From assembly GCF_001683915.1 (NCBI RefSeq), contig NZ_LXTT01000016.1, positions 1-45,010 on the forward strand: a DNA stretch of 45,010 nucleotides, read 5' to 3'. Shown here one piece after another: positions 34,033-43,410 of the stretch. The notes beneath the pieces were generated by a model. The model ran no database searches, had not been told where the DNA came from, and saw only the letters and a list, made by a program, of their open reading frames with translations. A program made the position numbers and the translations under genes. Every line of letters begins with the position of its first letter. Within the stretch, counting starts at the first letter, position 1. Source of the stretch: Allomuricauda sp. CP2A. Lineage in GTDB: Bacteria; Bacteroidota; Bacteroidia; Flavobacteriales; Flavobacteriaceae.

Positions 34033-34749
34033 TTATTTAAGACGGTGTAGGTACATATTGATTACATTTTCTATCCCCAAATAAATGGACTCGCAGATCA
34101 GGGCGTGCCCAATGGATACCTCCAATAAGTTAGGAATATTTTCCTTAAAAAACTTGATGTTGTCCAAACTAAGGTCATGGCCCGCATTGATGCCCAAGCC
34201 AACCTCATGTGCCATTTTGGCTGCTTCAGCAAAGGGTGCAATGCCCGTTTTCCCATTTCCTTCGGCATAGGCTTTGGCAAAACTTTCGGTATAGAGTTCA
34301 ATTCTATCCGTCCCGGTTTCGGCAGCACCTTTCACCATGTCTACATCAGGGTCCACAAAAATGGAGGTGCGTATGCCATTTTCCTTGAAGGTTTTGATGA
34401 CATCCACCAAAAAATCTTTGTGTTTTAGGGTGTCCCATCCGGCATTGGAGGTAATGGCATCTTCCGCATCGGGCACCAAAGTCACTTGGGTGGGCCTCAC
34501 TTCCAAGACCAAATCGATAAAATCGGGAATGGGATTGCCCTCAATATTAAATTCCGTAGTGACCACTTTTTTAAGATCTCGGGCATCTTGGTAGCGGATA
34601 TGGCGCTCATCGGGCCTTGGGTGAACGGTAATGCCCTGCGCCCCAAAAGACTCAATATCCTTGGTGGAAGTTATGAGGTTGGGCACGTTGCCGCCCCTAG
34701 AATTTCGTAAAGTTGCCAGTTTATTTATGTTGACACTCAGCTTTGTCAT
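34033..34749 (-). CDS. pdxJ: Pyridoxine 5'-phosphate synthase PdxJ
   Basis: 238 residues from ATG 34749, the usual length. TIM-barrel motifs: SVNINKLATLRNSRGG at the start, ITVHPRPDERHIRYQDA with the phosphate-site His and Arg, ELYTESFAKAY, and NAGHDLSLDN. PdxJ condenses 1-deoxyxylulose 5-phosphate with 3-amino-1-hydroxyacetone phosphate, the last ring-forming step of DXP-dependent vitamin B6 synthesis. A longer open frame exists upstream, but its extra residues do not match the family. A -7-like TATTTTTG (34777-34770) lies 21 nt before the ATG. Confidence 0.97.
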   Translation of the reverse strand: MTKLSVNINKLATLRNSRGGNVPNLITSTKDIESFGAQGITVHPRPDERHIRYQDARDLKKVVTTEFNIEGNPIPDFIDLVLEVRPTQVTLVPDAEDAITSNAGWDTLKHKDFLVDVIKTFKENGIRTSIFVDPDVDMVKGAAETGTDRIELYTESFAKAYAEGNGKTGIAPFAEAAKMAHEVGLGINAGHDLSLDNIKFFKENIPNLLEVSIGHALICESIYLGIENVINMYLHRLK

Positions 34750-34835
34750 GGAGTTCTTTTTTAGATTGGCAAAAATAAGAATTAGGCATGCCTTTTGCGA
34801 TTTAAAATTAGTATTTTGCACCTAATAGCGATTCT

Positions 34836-35492
34836 ATGGAGATTCAGAGCCAAATTATAACCACCATTCCTATTTATAAGGTATCGGAGACCTTAAAGGA
34901 TGTTATTCAATTTTTTGAAGAGACCACCTATTCCCATGTGGCCGTTACAGAAAATGGCACTTATTTGGGATTGTTGTCTGAAAATGACCTGGCCTGTTTT
35001 GAGCCGGACAAGAAAATCGAGGAGTTTCGGTTTGAGATGGAAAGCTTTTTTGTGACAAAGGAGACTTCGTGGTTGGATGTTTTGGAGATGTTCTCTAGAA
35101 ATGAGGCCAATATCTTGCCCATTCTGGATGAGAACCAAGTGATTACGGGCTACTATGATCTGGAAGATATTGTGGGCATGTTCATAGACACCCCATTTTT
35201 TAAGGAACCTGGGGCCATTCTTGTAATTTCAATTGGAATAAAGGATTATTCCTTTAGCGAAATCGCCCAAATAGTGGAAAGCAACAATGCCCGCCTGTTG
35301 GGTGCCTTTATAACCGGTTCGGAAAACGATATCTTGGAAATTACATTGAAAATCGGCACACAGAATCTTAATGAGGTGGCCCAGACCTTTAGACGATACA
35401 ACTACACCATTGTCTTTGGAAATAGTGATGACCAGTTTTTGGAGGATTTAAAACAACGGTCAGATTATTTGGAAAAATATCTTAACGTTTAG
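34836..35492 (+). CDS. CBS-domain protein
   Basis: 218 residues. Two CBS motifs span about 1-125 (VSETLKDVIQFFEETTYSHVAVTENGTYLGLLSENDL, then WLDVLEMFSRNEANILPILDENQVITGYYDLEDIV). The rest (about 130-218) is a small ACT-like domain (GAILVISIGIKDYSFSEIAQIVESNNARLLGAF). CBS pairs bind adenosine nucleotides, so it may sense energy or nucleotide state. It lies 6 nt upstream of nadK; this pairing is common in Bacteroidota, but its role is unknown to me. Confidence 0.9.
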   Translation: MEIQSQIITTIPIYKVSETLKDVIQFFEETTYSHVAVTENGTYLGLLSENDLACFEPDKKIEEFRFEMESFFVTKETSWLDVLEMFSRNEANILPILDENQVITGYYDLEDIVGMFIDTPFFKEPGAILVISIGIKDYSFSEIAQIVESNNARLLGAFITGSENDILEITLKIGTQNLNEVAQTFRRYNYTIVFGNSDDQFLEDLKQRSDYLEKYLNV

Positions 35493-35498
35493 TTCAGC

Positions 35499-36380
35499 AT
35501 GAAGGTCGCTATTTACGGACAAACTTTTCTGGACGAGGACAGAACCTGCATGTTGGAGGTTTTGGATGAACTCCAAAAGATAGACGCTGAGGTTTTTGTT
35601 GAAGAAAAATTCAGTCATCTTGTTTCAGACTTTACCAATGGTCATGTAAAAGGTACTTTTTCGCAATCCAAAGGATTGGATTCCACTTTTGATATGTTTG
35701 TGAGCTTTGGGGGGGACGGCACCATGTTGCGTGCTGTAACCTATATAAAGGACTATGGCATTCCAATTGTTGGGGTAAACACGGGAAGACTCGGATTTTT
35801 GTCCACCTTTAAAAAGGAAAGCGTGCGCAAGCTCGTCACGGAATTTGTGGCCGGGCACTATACCGTTGAGGAGCGTACTTTGGTTGAGGTGGAACTCAAT
35901 TCGGATTTGGATGAGTTCAATGGTCTCAACTTTGCCTTGAACGAAGTAACCGTTAGTCGAAAGGATACCACCTCCATGATCACTGTTGAAACCTATTTGA
36001 ATGATGAATACCTAACATCCTACTGGTCTGATGGTCTCATTGTTTCCACCCCAACAGGCTCCACTGGCTATTCATTGAGTTGTGGCGGGCCCGTAATCGC
36101 TCCGTCAGCAAAAGCATTGGTGCTCACCCCGATTGCTCCTCATAATCTTAACGCACGGCCTTTGGTCATCTCGGACGATACCGAGATACGGTTACGGGTT
36201 TCCGGCAGGGAACAGACCCATTTGGTGTCCCTGGATTCTAGAATTGCAGATATTCCCAATGGCAAGGAAATCAAAATAAAAAAGTCCAATTTTACCATTA
36301 AGATGATCGAGTACTCATCAGAAAGCTTCTTAAAAACACTTCGTAACAAATTGCTTTGGGGGGAAGATAGAAGGAATTGA
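35499..36380 (+). CDS. nadK: NAD kinase
   Basis: 293 residues. The NAD-kinase signature GGDGTML (71-77) holds catalytic Asp73. VGVNTGRLGFLSTF, the NE/D segment LNEVTVSR, and TPTGSTGYSLSCGGPV (diacylglycerol-kinase-like fold) follow. It makes NADP+ from NAD+ and ATP. It is co-transcribed with the CBS gene and lies upstream of porG-uppS-bamA. Confidence 0.97.
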   Translation: MKVAIYGQTFLDEDRTCMLEVLDELQKIDAEVFVEEKFSHLVSDFTNGHVKGTFSQSKGLDSTFDMFVSFGGDGTMLRAVTYIKDYGIPIVGVNTGRLGFLSTFKKESVRKLVTEFVAGHYTVEERTLVEVELNSDLDEFNGLNFALNEVTVSRKDTTSMITVETYLNDEYLTSYWSDGLIVSTPTGSTGYSLSCGGPVIAPSAKALVLTPIAPHNLNARPLVISDDTEIRLRVSGREQTHLVSLDSRIADIPNGKEIKIKKSNFTIKMIEYSSESFLKTLRNKLLWGEDRRN

Positions 36381-36492
36381 ACGGTTCAAAAACAATAAAT
36401 GGGACTAAAAACTGTTTAACAAAGGAGAACAATCATAACAGTATACTTATTGACCTTCCTTTACTCTTAATACGTGAAATTTTTTGGATAGT

Positions 36493-37176
36493 ATGCGAAT
36501 AGTTTTGGCTATTTTTTTGTGCTGTATGCTCAAGGTCAGTGCGCAAACCTACGAGATTGGAATCTTTGCAGGGGGCACCAACATGATCGGGGATGTGGGA
36601 AGGACCAATTACATTTTGCCATCCGGTCCGGCATTTGGTGGTATCTTTAAATGGAACAAGAGCAAAAGATATGCCTGGCGTGCCAGTGTTTTGTATGGCG
36701 ATTTTACGGCAGACGACACAAAATCACACATGCAATCCCGTCAGCAAAGGAGATATAGCGTGGATAATTCCATTTTAGAGGCCTCCCTGGGGTTGGAATT
36801 TAACTTTGTGGAATATAATCTTCATAAGCTCGGACCTGCCTTCACACCCTATCTTTACACGGGTTTTACCTACTTCAGGTATGATTTTATGTATTTTGAT
36901 GCCCTTCAAGTGCAGGATATTAACCAAAAAGAAGGTAGTTTTGCAATTCCAATGACGGTTGGGGCAAAGTATCGGTTAAATCAATTTCTGATTCTTGGCG
37001 CCGAAATTGGAGCCAGGTATACATTTACGGACAATTTGGACGCAAGTAACCCCGAGGGTTCCAATTTTGAGCAATTTAGATTCGGCAATATATTGAGCGA
37101 TGACTGGTATGTTTTCACAGGTTTTACACTAACGTATACCTTTGGACGCAAGCCCTGCCAGGATTGTTTTCAATAA
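36493..37176 (+). CDS. porG: DUF6089 outer-membrane beta-barrel protein, probable T9SS component PorG
   Basis: 227 residues from ATG 36493; a TTG three codons earlier is less likely. The signal peptide (about 1-17, ending VSAQ) precedes a small barrel with the DUF6089 start YEIGIFAGGTNMIGDVG and aromatic beta strands to TLTYTFGRKPCQDCFQ. In Porphyromonas gingivalis, as I recall, porG sits directly before uppS-bamA-ompH-ompH, and that is the order here. PorG is an outer-membrane part of the T9SS PorK/N ring complex. Family clear; PorG role from synteny. Confidence 0.83.
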   Translation: MRIVLAIFLCCMLKVSAQTYEIGIFAGGTNMIGDVGRTNYILPSGPAFGGIFKWNKSKRYAWRASVLYGDFTADDTKSHMQSRQQRRYSVDNSILEASLGLEFNFVEYNLHKLGPAFTPYLYTGFTYFRYDFMYFDALQVQDINQKEGSFAIPMTVGAKYRLNQFLILGAEIGARYTFTDNLDASNPEGSNFEQFRFGNILSDDWYVFTGFTLTYTFGRKPCQDCFQ

Positions 37177-37177
37177 A

Positions 37178-37918
37178 ATGCACACGCTAGACGAGGTTAA
37201 CAAAGAGAAACTGCCAAAGCACATTGCCATCATAATGGACGGTAATGGGAGGTGGGCCAAACAACGGGGCAAGCTCCGTGTCTTTGGGCATGAAAATGGA
37301 GTGGAAGCAGTAAGGAATACTGTAGAGAATTGTGCAAAGCTTCAAATTCAGTGCCTGACCCTCTATGCTTTTTCAACAGAAAACTGGAACCGGCCCAAAG
37401 TGGAGGTGCAGACCTTGATGAAACTTTTGGTGGCCTCGTTGCGAAAGGAGCTGGAAACACTCAACAAGAACAACATCAAACTAAAGGCCATTGGGAAAAT
37501 TGACACATTGCCCCAAAAAGCCCAAAAAGAACTTTCCGAAGTCATTTCAAAAACATCAAAAAATACAGGTATGATTCTTACCCTGGCGCTTAGCTATGGC
37601 TCTAGGGATGAGATAAAAAGCGCTGTAAAAGAGATAAGTATCAAAGTTAAAAATAATATAATTTCACCCGAAAATATTGATGAAACCGTTATAAATACAC
37701 ATCTTTACACGCATTTCTTGCCAGATGTGGACTTGCTTATCCGTACCAGTGGGGAACATAGGATAAGCAATTTTTTACTTTGGCAAATTGCATATGCCGA
37801 ATTATATTTTATTGATGTATTTTGGCCTGATTTTAGAGAGCATCATTTGGTAGAGGCAATATTAAGTTACCAAAATAGAGAACGACGATTTGGAAAAACT
37901 AGCGAACAACTTACTTAA
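37178..37918 (+). CDS. uppS: Isoprenyl (undecaprenyl diphosphate) transferase
   Basis: 246 residues from ATG 37178. The catalytic signature HIAIIMDGNGRWAKQRG holds Asp21. Other blocks are LTLYAFSTENWNRP and the C-terminal DVDLLIRTSGEHRISNFLLWQIAYAELYF. It builds the C55 lipid carrier for peptidoglycan and O-antigen. It begins 1 nt after the porG stop and overlaps the proposed bamA start by 29 nt. Confidence 0.97.
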   Translation: MHTLDEVNKEKLPKHIAIIMDGNGRWAKQRGKLRVFGHENGVEAVRNTVENCAKLQIQCLTLYAFSTENWNRPKVEVQTLMKLLVASLRKELETLNKNNIKLKAIGKIDTLPQKAQKELSEVISKTSKNTGMILTLALSYGSRDEIKSAVKEISIKVKNNIISPENIDETVINTHLYTHFLPDVDLLIRTSGEHRISNFLLWQIAYAELYFIDVFWPDFREHHLVEAILSYQNRERRFGKTSEQLT

Positions 37919-40562
37919 AGGTATAAAAAACTGCATACAACCATACCTAAAGTTACTCCTTCCCTTATTACTTATCTCCGGCCAGGGCCTTGCCCAGGAA
38001 ATCCCTTTTGAGGATGGAAAACAATATATTTTGGGAGGACTTACGGTCACCGGTCTGCAAAGTTATAACGAGCAGACGGTAAAGACCTACACCGGTCTGC
38101 GTGTGGGCCAGCCCATTACCGTGCCCGGTGATGAAATAAGTGCGGTAATAAAGAAACTGTGGGGTCTGGAGCTGTTCAGCAATGTGGAGATGTACTATAC
38201 CAATATTGAGGATGACAAGATTTTCTTGGAATTGAACATCACCGAACGCCCAACCTTGGCCAATGTAACCGTATATGGGGTTAAAAAACGTAAGGTTGAG
38301 GACATCATCAACGATACGGACCTTAAAAAGGGCAAGAAGATTACCGAAAGTTTGATCGCCAACACCAGGAACTACCTTCAGAACAAGTACAAAAAACAAG
38401 GGTTTCTCAATGCTAAGGTAAACATTGCCACTGCCCCAGATACATCGGCCACCAATACCGAGAACATGGTGATCAATGTGAACAAGGGCGATAAGGTAAA
38501 GATCCGAAAAATTACTTTTGAGGGCAACGAAAAGCTTTCCAACAAGCGGCTCAGAAAATCCCTGAAAAATACCAAGAAGAAAAAATTCTACCGTTTCTGG
38601 AAGAAATCCAAATACATTGCGGAAGACTATGAGGAGGATCTTTCCAATTTGGTGGACACCTATGCCGAAAGAGGATACAGGGATGCCAGGGTTCTCTCGG
38701 ACACCTTTATTAGGGTCAACGAAAAGAACATCGATTTAAAAATTGAGGTCGAAGAAGGGGACAAATACTATTTTGGCGATATCGATTTTGTAGGGAATAC
38801 AGTATATACGGACCGGCAACTGAGCCAAGTCCTTGGAATTAGAAAAGGGCAAACCTACAATGGGGTACTGCTCAAAGAACGCGTAGCTGACGAATCCAAA
38901 CCCGATGCCAATGATTTGACCAATCTGTACCAGAACAACGGGTATCTGTTTTCCAGCATCAACCCGGTTGAGGTATCTGCGGTCAACGACACCATTGATT
39001 TTGAAATTCGCATTATTGAAGGAAAGGAAACCTTTTTGGATCATGTAACCGTAACGGGTAACGACAAAACCAATGACCACGTAATTTTTAGGGAACTGAG
39101 AACCAGACCCGGCCAAAAATATAGCAAGGAGGATCTTGTGAGGAGTATCAGGGAATTGGGACAATTGGGATTCTTTGATGCCGAGCAGATAAAACCTGAT
39201 ATTCAAAACCCCAATCCAAATGAGGGAACGGTGGACGTAAATTATAGCCTTGTGGAAGCAGGATCCAGCCAAATAGAGCTACAAGGTGGTTTTGGCGGTG
39301 GCGGTTTTATCGGAACCCTGGGGCTTTCATTCAGCAACTTCTCGTTGAAGAATATTTTTAACGGAGAAGCCTACAAACCGGTTCCCATGGGTGACGGCCA
39401 AACCTTTGCCCTACGTTTGCAGGCCAGTAGGACCTTCCGTGTTTATAGTTTAAATTTTGCAGAACCATGGTTGGGCGGTAAAAAGCCGGTACGGTTCAAT
39501 CTTTCCCTTTCTCGGACGCAACAATTTGCCACTGATTTCACAAGTAGGGGCAGGATCGATGTGGACAAGAGCAGGGGATTCTCCATTACCGGGGTTTCAG
39601 CAGGTTTGGCCAAAAGGGTACAGTGGCCCGATGATTTCTTTACCGTTTCCCATGCCTTGAGCTATCAGTTGTACGATTTCAATGACTTTAATAACGGACT
39701 TTTTAATTTTGGTAACGGAAGCTCAAATTCATTGAGCTATACCTTTGGGATTTCGCGAAGCTCGCAAGGGCCAAGTAGGATATTTCCATTGTCAGGATCC
39801 AATTTTGAGGTTACGGCCAAATTTACCCCTCCGTATTCGCTTTTCAGTTCAAAGGACTACAAGCAACTTAGAGAGGACATCAAGACAACCACTGAAAGAC
39901 TTTTGGAAATAGGTTCCAACCCAACCGATATAGACGAACAACTGGAATTTGCCCAATTGAGTGACAATTTGGAGCGAATGGAAGAGGAGCGTTTTAAGCT
40001 GTTGGAGTTCTACAAAATAAAGTTTAAGGGAGATTGGTACACCAATTTGGTAGACAAACTGGTATTGCGGACCAACGCAGAATTTGGCTTTTTGGGCAGT
40101 TATAACCATGATATTGGTGATGTTCCCTTTGAGCGTTTCTTTGTGGGAGGCGATGGACTTGGGAACTTTACCTTGGATGGCAGGGATGTTGTCCAGCTAA
40201 GAGGATATGAGAACAGTTCCTTGACACCTTACAGTACCAACCCAATTACTGGAAACCAACAAAGGGATGGGGGAACCATATACAATAAATTCTCCTTGGA
40301 ATTGCGTTATCCGCTGACCCTTAAGCCTTCCGCATCCATTTATGCGCTGTCTTTTTTGGAGGCAGGGAACGCTTTCAACAATTTTAGTGAGTTTAATCCG
40401 TTTGAATTAAAAAGATCTGCCGGAGTGGGGCTACGTATTTTTATGCCGGCATTCGGTCTCTTGGGAATCGATTTTGGGTATGGCTTCGATACCGATGCGC
40501 AACCTGGATCGATAGGGCCAAGTGGCTGGCAAACACACTTCATCATCGGGCAGCAGTTTTAA
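37890..40562 (+). CDS. bamA: Outer membrane protein assembly factor BamA
   Basis: 890 residues as proposed. The signal peptide (LLLPLLLISGQGLAQ/EIP, ending near 36) is followed by five POTRA domains (about 45-440) and a 16-strand barrel with the QLRGYENSSLTPYS loop, matching the VRGF lock motif. BamA inserts barrels into the outer membrane. An extra helical insert with many charged residues (about 650-710) lies within the barrel region. The start is set at TTG 37890, inside uppS: I see no ATG in frame before the signal peptide. It forms one operon with porG and uppS. Confidence 0.95.
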   Translation: MEKLANNLLKGIKNCIQPYLKLLLPLLLISGQGLAQEIPFEDGKQYILGGLTVTGLQSYNEQTVKTYTGLRVGQPITVPGDEISAVIKKLWGLELFSNVEMYYTNIEDDKIFLELNITERPTLANVTVYGVKKRKVEDIINDTDLKKGKKITESLIANTRNYLQNKYKKQGFLNAKVNIATAPDTSATNTENMVINVNKGDKVKIRKITFEGNEKLSNKRLRKSLKNTKKKKFYRFWKKSKYIAEDYEEDLSNLVDTYAERGYRDARVLSDTFIRVNEKNIDLKIEVEEGDKYYFGDIDFVGNTVYTDRQLSQVLGIRKGQTYNGVLLKERVADESKPDANDLTNLYQNNGYLFSSINPVEVSAVNDTIDFEIRIIEGKETFLDHVTVTGNDKTNDHVIFRELRTRPGQKYSKEDLVRSIRELGQLGFFDAEQIKPDIQNPNPNEGTVDVNYSLVEAGSSQIELQGGFGGGGFIGTLGLSFSNFSLKNIFNGEAYKPVPMGDGQTFALRLQASRTFRVYSLNFAEPWLGGKKPVRFNLSLSRTQQFATDFTSRGRIDVDKSRGFSITGVSAGLAKRVQWPDDFFTVSHALSYQLYDFNDFNNGLFNFGNGSSNSLSYTFGISRSSQGPSRIFPLSGSNFEVTAKFTPPYSLFSSKDYKQLREDIKTTTERLLEIGSNPTDIDEQLEFAQLSDNLERMEEERFKLLEFYKIKFKGDWYTNLVDKLVLRTNAEFGFLGSYNHDIGDVPFERFFVGGDGLGNFTLDGRDVVQLRGYENSSLTPYSTNPITGNQQRDGGTIYNKFSLELRYPLTLKPSASIYALSFLEAGNAFNNFSEFNPFELKRSAGVGLRIFMPAFGLLGIDFGYGFDTDAQPGSIGPSGWQTHFIIGQQF

Positions 40563-40657
40563 TCAAAGGAAAATAGTGGCTGGACAATTTATAAATAGCT
40601 CATTTTAAATTAATTAGTTATTTTGGCACGATATTTTCTATGTAAAAGCGGATAAAG

Positions 40658-41488
40658 ATGAATACCAAAGTTCTTTTGTCATTACTTGTTTTGATGTCAT
40701 CCTTGTATGGCTTTTCCCAAAGGGGAGTGCGCATAGGTTATGTGGATATGGAATATATCCTTGAAAATGTGGAGGAATATAGGGATGCCACCGAACAGTT
40801 GGAGGCCAAGGCGCAAAAGTGGAAGAAAGAAATTGAACTGAAACAAAGCGTCATTGAGCAGATGAAGAAAGATTTAATGGCAGAAAAAGTGCTGCTGACT
40901 GATGAACTCATCGCCGAACGTGAGGAGGAGATTCAGATTTTGGAGAAGGAAATGCTGGACTACCAGCAAGACCGTTTTGGACCCCAAGGCGATTTAGTGC
41001 TGCAAAAACAGCTCTTGATCCAGCCTATTCAGGACCAAGTGTTCAATGAAGTCCAAAAAATAGGAGGAAATAAAAGATACGATTTTATTTTTGATAAATC
41101 AGCAGATGTTGTAATGTTGTACTCCGAAAAAAGGCACGATATCAGTGACTTGGTATTAAGGGAGATAGGGCGCACGAGAAAAATAAGCGCATCCAACAGA
41201 AAACAAGAAGAGCAGAACAGGTTGGAGCAATTTATTGAGGACGAAGGCGAAGATGATGAAATCAGTGAAGCGCTAAAAGAAAGACAAGAAAGAACAGATT
41301 CCATTCAGCAGGCCAATGCCCAAGCAGTGGAAGATAGAAGAGCCGAACAATTAAGGCTCAGGGAAGAACGAAAAAAAGCCTACGAGGAACGAAGAAAGAA
41401 ATTATTGGAAGAGCGCGAGGCCAAACGCAAAGCCAGATTGGAAGAGCGGGAAAAAGCGCAAGAACAACAAAAGGATTCAATACAATAA
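40658..41488 (+). CDS. OmpH/Skp-family periplasmic chaperone, long form
   Basis: 276 residues. The signal peptide (about 1-20) is followed by VRIGYVDMEYILENVEEY and the long coiled-coil arms of Skp. The C-terminal third (about 185-276) is a highly charged single helix of RxxEE/KxxEE repeats beyond the usual Skp length of about 160. Skp holds unfolded outer-membrane proteins for BamA. It is the first of two tandem ompH genes 96 bp after bamA. Confidence 0.9.
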   Translation: MNTKVLLSLLVLMSSLYGFSQRGVRIGYVDMEYILENVEEYRDATEQLEAKAQKWKKEIELKQSVIEQMKKDLMAEKVLLTDELIAEREEEIQILEKEMLDYQQDRFGPQGDLVLQKQLLIQPIQDQVFNEVQKIGGNKRYDFIFDKSADVVMLYSEKRHDISDLVLREIGRTRKISASNRKQEEQNRLEQFIEDEGEDDEISEALKERQERTDSIQQANAQAVEDRRAEQLRLREERKKAYEERRKKLLEEREAKRKARLEEREKAQEQQKDSIQ

Positions 41489-41534
41489 AAATATTGGAGC
41501 ACTAAATTTAACATCAAAATAGTAACGTAGAATC

Positions 41535-42044
41535 ATGAAAAATGTAAAAAGAATCGCTGTGGCCCTCGTATTGTTTGTGGCGGCTACGGGTTTTGTAAAT
41601 GCACAGAGCAAGGTTGCGCACGTCAATGTACAGCAATTATTGTCTGAAATGCCGGAGATGAAGGCTGCACAGGCCGAGTTGAAGAAATTACAGGAAACCT
41701 ACAGGGCAGACATAGAAAGTTCCATGACCGAACTTAAAAATAAGTATACCCAATACTCCAACGAGGCCACTGCTAAGACCAAAGAGGAAAATGAGGAAAG
41801 AGCATTGGAGCTCCAAGGTTTCGAAAGGAACATTCAAGAAGCTGAACAGGCTGCTATGCAGGAGTTGCAAAAGAAGCAACAAGAGCTGTTTGCTCCCATT
41901 TCTGAAAAAGCAAAGAACGCCATTGAAAAAGTTGCTGCTGCACAAGGTTTTGATTATGTAATCGATGCCAGCCCAGGGTTGAGCCTTATCGTGGCAAAAG
42001 GAAAAGACCTATTACCTGCTGTTAAGCAAGAATTGGGCTTCTAA
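41535..42044 (+). CDS. skp: OmpH/Skp-family periplasmic chaperone
   Basis: 169 residues, the usual Skp length. The signal peptide ends near NAQ (about 24). VAHVNVQQLLSEMPEMKAAQAEL starts the trimer core, a coiled coil fills about 55-130, and the C-terminus returns to the core (FDYVIDASPGLSLIVAKGKDLLPAV). It follows the long form by 46 nt and ends at a strong terminator, closing the porG-uppS-bamA-ompH-skp run. Confidence 0.93.
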   Translation: MKNVKRIAVALVLFVAATGFVNAQSKVAHVNVQQLLSEMPEMKAAQAELKKLQETYRADIESSMTELKNKYTQYSNEATAKTKEENEERALELQGFERNIQEAEQAAMQELQKKQQELFAPISEKAKNAIEKVAAAQGFDYVIDASPGLSLIVAKGKDLLPAVKQELGF

Positions 42045-42065
42045 GAACCCTATTTTACAATCTAC

Positions 42066-42099
42066 AAACCGCTTTTTCCAAAGAGAAAGCGGTTTTTTT
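42066..42099 (+). terminator. Terminator after skp
   Basis: AAACCGCTTT (42066-42075) and AAAGCGGTTT (42086-42095) form a 10-bp perfect stem and run into a total of seven T residues. Confidence 0.88.
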
Positions 42100-42132
42100 G
42101 TTCCATAACATTTTAAGTATCTATTTTTGGAC

Positions 42133-42912
42133 ATGCACAGACCCATCGGCATTTTCGATTCAGGTGTAGGGGGCACCTCCATTTGGAAAGAAATCAAAAA
42201 AATGCTCCCCCATGAAGATACCATCTATCTGGCCGATAGTGCCAATGCCCCCTATGGCGAAAAATCCAAGGAGGAGATTCTTCAGCTCAGCATAAAGAAC
42301 ACCGAGTTTTTAGTACAGCAAAATTGTAAGCTCATTGTTGTGGCCTGCAATACCGCCACAACCAATGCCATTGATTATCTGCGCACCCATTACAAAATTC
42401 CATTTATCGGCATTGAACCTGCCATTAAACCCGCGGCACTTCACACCAAGACCAAAAAAGTGGGCGTCTTGGCCACTAAGGGAACCTTGTCCAGCAGTTT
42501 GTTCCACAATACCTCAAAACTATTTGCAGAAGGCATTACGGTGGTGGAACAGGAAGGAAAAGGTCTTGTGGAACTGATCGAAACCGGACAGACCAATTCC
42601 GTGGTCACCCGTGGATTGCTTCTCTCTTTTTTACGACCCATGTTAGATCAAAATATTGACTGTTTGGTCCTGGGCTGTACCCATTATCCCTATCTCATTC
42701 CTTTGCTCAAGGATATACTCCCCGAACACATTACTATTATTGATTCCGGTGAGGCTGTGGCACGACAAACCATGGCAGTTTTGGAAAAAAACAAGCTATT
42801 GAATCACATGGACCATATCGGGAAGCATCTTTTTTATTCCAATAAGGGTATTGAAGTGTTGAAAAATCTGGTAGATGACGCTACTGCTGAAATCGCTTAT
42901 CTGGATTTCTAG
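42133..42912 (+). CDS. murI: Glutamate racemase
   Basis: 259 residues from ATG 42133. IGIFDSGVGG carries Asp9 and Ser10, the first catalytic Cys is Cys72 (ACNTATTNAID), and the second Cys182 (GCTHYPYL). It makes D-glutamate for peptidoglycan. It follows the skp terminator, so it needs its own start of transcription; a TATTTTTG lies too close to the ATG to serve. Only 3 bp separate its stop from that of convergent folA. Confidence 0.97.
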   Translation: MHRPIGIFDSGVGGTSIWKEIKKMLPHEDTIYLADSANAPYGEKSKEEILQLSIKNTEFLVQQNCKLIVVACNTATTNAIDYLRTHYKIPFIGIEPAIKPAALHTKTKKVGVLATKGTLSSSLFHNTSKLFAEGITVVEQEGKGLVELIETGQTNSVVTRGLLLSFLRPMLDQNIDCLVLGCTHYPYLIPLLKDILPEHITIIDSGEAVARQTMAVLEKNKLLNHMDHIGKHLFYSNKGIEVLKNLVDDATAEIAYLDF

Positions 42913-42915
42913 GAC

Positions 42916-43410
42916 CTATTTTCTCTGATAGGTGAGATACGTAAAACTGTACTGGTGGCGATCATCCTTCGGATGATGCTCTTCTTTCACCAACGTCCAT
43001 TCATCAGGGTTGATTTTCGGAAAAAAAGTATCCGCATCAAAAATCCCGTGTACCCGGGTGAGCTCTATACTGGTGGCAAGGGGCATGGACTGCTTATAAA
43101 TTTCACCCCCGCCAATAATAAAAGCGGTTTCCGCATCACCGACCAAATCAATGGCATCTTCAATGGAATGCACTACCGTACAAGGGAATTTTGGCGTGTA
43201 ACCCCTGTCCCGGGTAATGACAATATGTTCCCGGTTCGGTAAAGGTTTGGGAAAACTTTCCAGCGTCTTTCTGCCCATGATGATCTTGTGTCCCGAGGTA
43301 AGGGACTTAAACCGCTTAAAATCATCCGGAAGATGCCAGACCAAATCGTTGTCCTTCCCCAAAGCATTGTTCTCTGCGGCAGCGGCAATGATGATCAGTC
43401 GCTTCTTCAC
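42916..43410 (-). CDS. folA: Dihydrofolate reductase
   Basis: 164 residues. The active-site segment is AENNALGKDNDLVWHLPDDFKRFKSLTSGHKIIMGRKTLESF with Asp at about position 29, followed by REHIVITRD and FIIGGGEIYKQSM. It reduces dihydrofolate to tetrahydrofolate. Its start overlaps the end of the upstream 2TM gene by 4 nt (ATGA), so the two are translationally coupled. Confidence 0.97.
   Translation of the reverse strand: MKKRLIIIAAAAENNALGKDNDLVWHLPDDFKRFKSLTSGHKIIMGRKTLESFPKPLPNREHIVITRDRGYTPKFPCTVVHSIEDAIDLVGDAETAFIIGGGEIYKQSMPLATSIELTRVHGIFDADTFFPKINPDEWTLVKEEHHPKDDRHQYSFTYLTYQRK

Noticed and set aside
34750..34821. N-terminal extension of PdxJ
   Set aside because: Family members begin at the TKLSVNINK sequence; the extra residues are untypical and overlap a -7 box.
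42122..42129. TATTTTTG as murI promoter
   Set aside because: Transcription would begin past the ATG at 42133.
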